Source: Lojkania enalia
Lineage: Eukaryota > Ascomycota > Dothideomycetes > Pleosporales
Direction: 5' to 3'
NCBI GenBank assembly: GCA_010094045.1
Contig: ML986746.1
Coordinates: 52,173 to 75,214 of the forward strand
DNA: 23,042 nucleotides
In this document: in pieces, positions 22,316 through 23,042 of the stretch
How the letters are laid out: the number at the start of each line of letters is the position of its first letter
How positions within the stretch are numbered: the stretch's first letter is position 1
Translations under genes and position numbers: made by a program
The notes under the pieces: model-generated
Database searches by the model: none
Told to the model about the DNA's origin: nothing
Seen by the model: only the letters and a program-made list of their open reading frames with translations

Positions 22316-22427
22316 GCTCGTCGCGTCGAGCCTAACACCCTACCACGACTCTTCTTCCTACTATACTCTTATTAGTACAACCCCAAATCTTCGATTTATT
22401 ATATACTTTTATTATAATTCCTACAAA

Positions 22428-23042
22428 ATGTCGACTATTAAAGTAGAGCCTATTAACAACAATTTTCTCGATGGTCCAGATAGCTTGCTACCACTAAAGC
22501 TACCAGAGCCACCAGTTGGCTTCGACCAAGATGAGTGGGCGAAGTTAACACAGGTAAGTAATTATACTAGTCTTTTATCATAGTTTACTAATAAATATAG
22601 GGCTGGCAGTTAGAAGATTATAAAATTAAATACGTCCTTTCGCTACGCGGTTAAGCTGGTTCTTAAAAAGGCCGTCTAACCAACCTTGTAGTACCCTTTA
22701 AGGGTATACTTAGTAATACTAAGCGCGCTATCCAACAGAGAGATAAGGCTATATCGCTTACTGCTAAGGAAAAGGCTATTAAGAGTACCTATGCTGCTAA
22801 TCGCTCTGCTAAGAGTGCTAAGAAGAGGCAGCTACAGAAAAGTGCTGAATATATAGCGCTAGGGGAAGAAGAAAAAAAAAAGATGTTAGATGAAGCTATT
22901 GAAGCTATGGCGGAGAAGCGCTTCAACGATTATAAGTCTGGTAAGTTATCACAGTTATTTATCATATGTATATATACTTACAAGTAAATAGGTGATTGGT
23001 TAGAGGCAAGGCTAAAGGCTGTCTACTTGAAATGGGAGCATA
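22428..23042 (+). CDS. Hypothetical protein, 5' part, four exons in window, runs off the end
   Basis: Proposed exons: 22428-22553, 22601-22649, 22692-22940 and 22992 to the window end. The start ATG has a favourable context (CAAAATGTC); the same frame can be read back to a GTG at 22305, which is not a fungal start. Intron 1 (22554-22600) has GTAAGT, TTACTAAT and ATATAG. Intron 2 (22650-22691, 42 bp) has GTTAAG, CTAAC and TTGTAG, and removes two in-frame TAA codons. Intron 3 (22941-22991) has GTAAGT, CTTAC and AATAG. All joins keep one frame, giving 158 codons in the window. The N-terminus is acidic and Pro-rich (LPLKLPEPPVGFDQDEW). Exon 3 encodes a long Lys/Ala/Glu-rich, probably helical or coiled-coil segment (KRAIQQRDKA, LGEEEKKKMLDEAIEAMAEK), and exon 4 begins GDWLEARLK. 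I recognise no family. RIP marks are few, so it may be intact and expressed. Confidence 0.7.
22650..22691 (+). other. Proposed 42-bp intron that removes two stop codons
   Basis: Begins GTTAAG after CGCG and ends CTAACCAACCTTGTAG. It contains the TAA codons at 22652-22654 and 22664-22666. Splicing joins G to TA to make a Val codon and restores the frame used by the next 83 codons. The donor is weaker than the GTAAGT of the flanking introns. An alternative is a longer intron from GTAATT at 22558 to 22691, which also stays in frame. Confidence 0.55.

Noticed and set aside
22305..22427. N-terminal extension of the right-hand gene by 41 codons
   Set aside because: The extension opens on GTG, not ATG, and its composition looks like a pyrimidine-rich leader. 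The ATG at 22428 has a good fungal context.

Overview
The window reads as AT-rich, subtelomere-like, repeat-dominated chromatin from a filamentous ascomycete (Pezizomycotina). The evidence is: Ty3/gypsy LTR retrotransposons (at least one a chromovirus); decay dominated by C-to-T/G-to-A changes that turn CpA/TpG into TpA, the signature of repeat-induced point mutation (RIP); a degenerate pair of genes of the fungal telomere-linked, RecQ-type helicase family; and a gene with very short fungal introns. A Dothideomycete with RIP-made AT isochores would fit, but the species cannot be fixed from this sequence.

Layout. 1-4810 (minus): element 1, a Ty3/gypsy element cut by the window start; its 5' LTR is at 4532-4810, followed leftward by gag, protease, RT, RNase H and the start of integrase. 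4811-15596: an older element 3 (minus) split by element 2 (plus). Element 3 consists of LTR 15229-15596, gag-protease 12467-15228 and an RT-containing piece 4811-5592. Element 2 (5593-12466) is a complete chromovirus with 369-bp LTRs at both ends and a 5-bp target duplication, ATATT. Element 1 also sits inside element 3, at 4810/4811. Elements 2 and 3 belong to one family in opposite orientation, so the region contains 3.1-kb inverted arms.

15597-21044 (minus): two tandem copies, spaced exactly 2996 bp apart, of the helicase-family gene. Only the region N-terminal to the helicase domain is recognisable. Element 3's LTR abuts copy A; copy B ends at 21044 next to a G-rich, telomere-like minisatellite (about 21080-21235).

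21240-22427: an AT microsatellite, then an 840-bp segment bounded by inverted repeats and TA dinucleotides, resembling a non-autonomous Tc1/mariner-type element, then the promoter and leader of the last gene. 22428-23042 (plus): the 5' part of a protein-coding gene of unknown function, apparently intact, with three short introns, running off the window. Base composition changes sharply at about 21.05 kb.

Nothing left of 21 kb looks able to encode a functional protein. The retroelement enzymes carry stops and lost catalytic residues. The insertion order is: helicase-gene array, then element 3 beside or in it, then elements 1 and 2 into element 3. The only candidate active gene is at the right edge. 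All reading is by eye; no database search was run.
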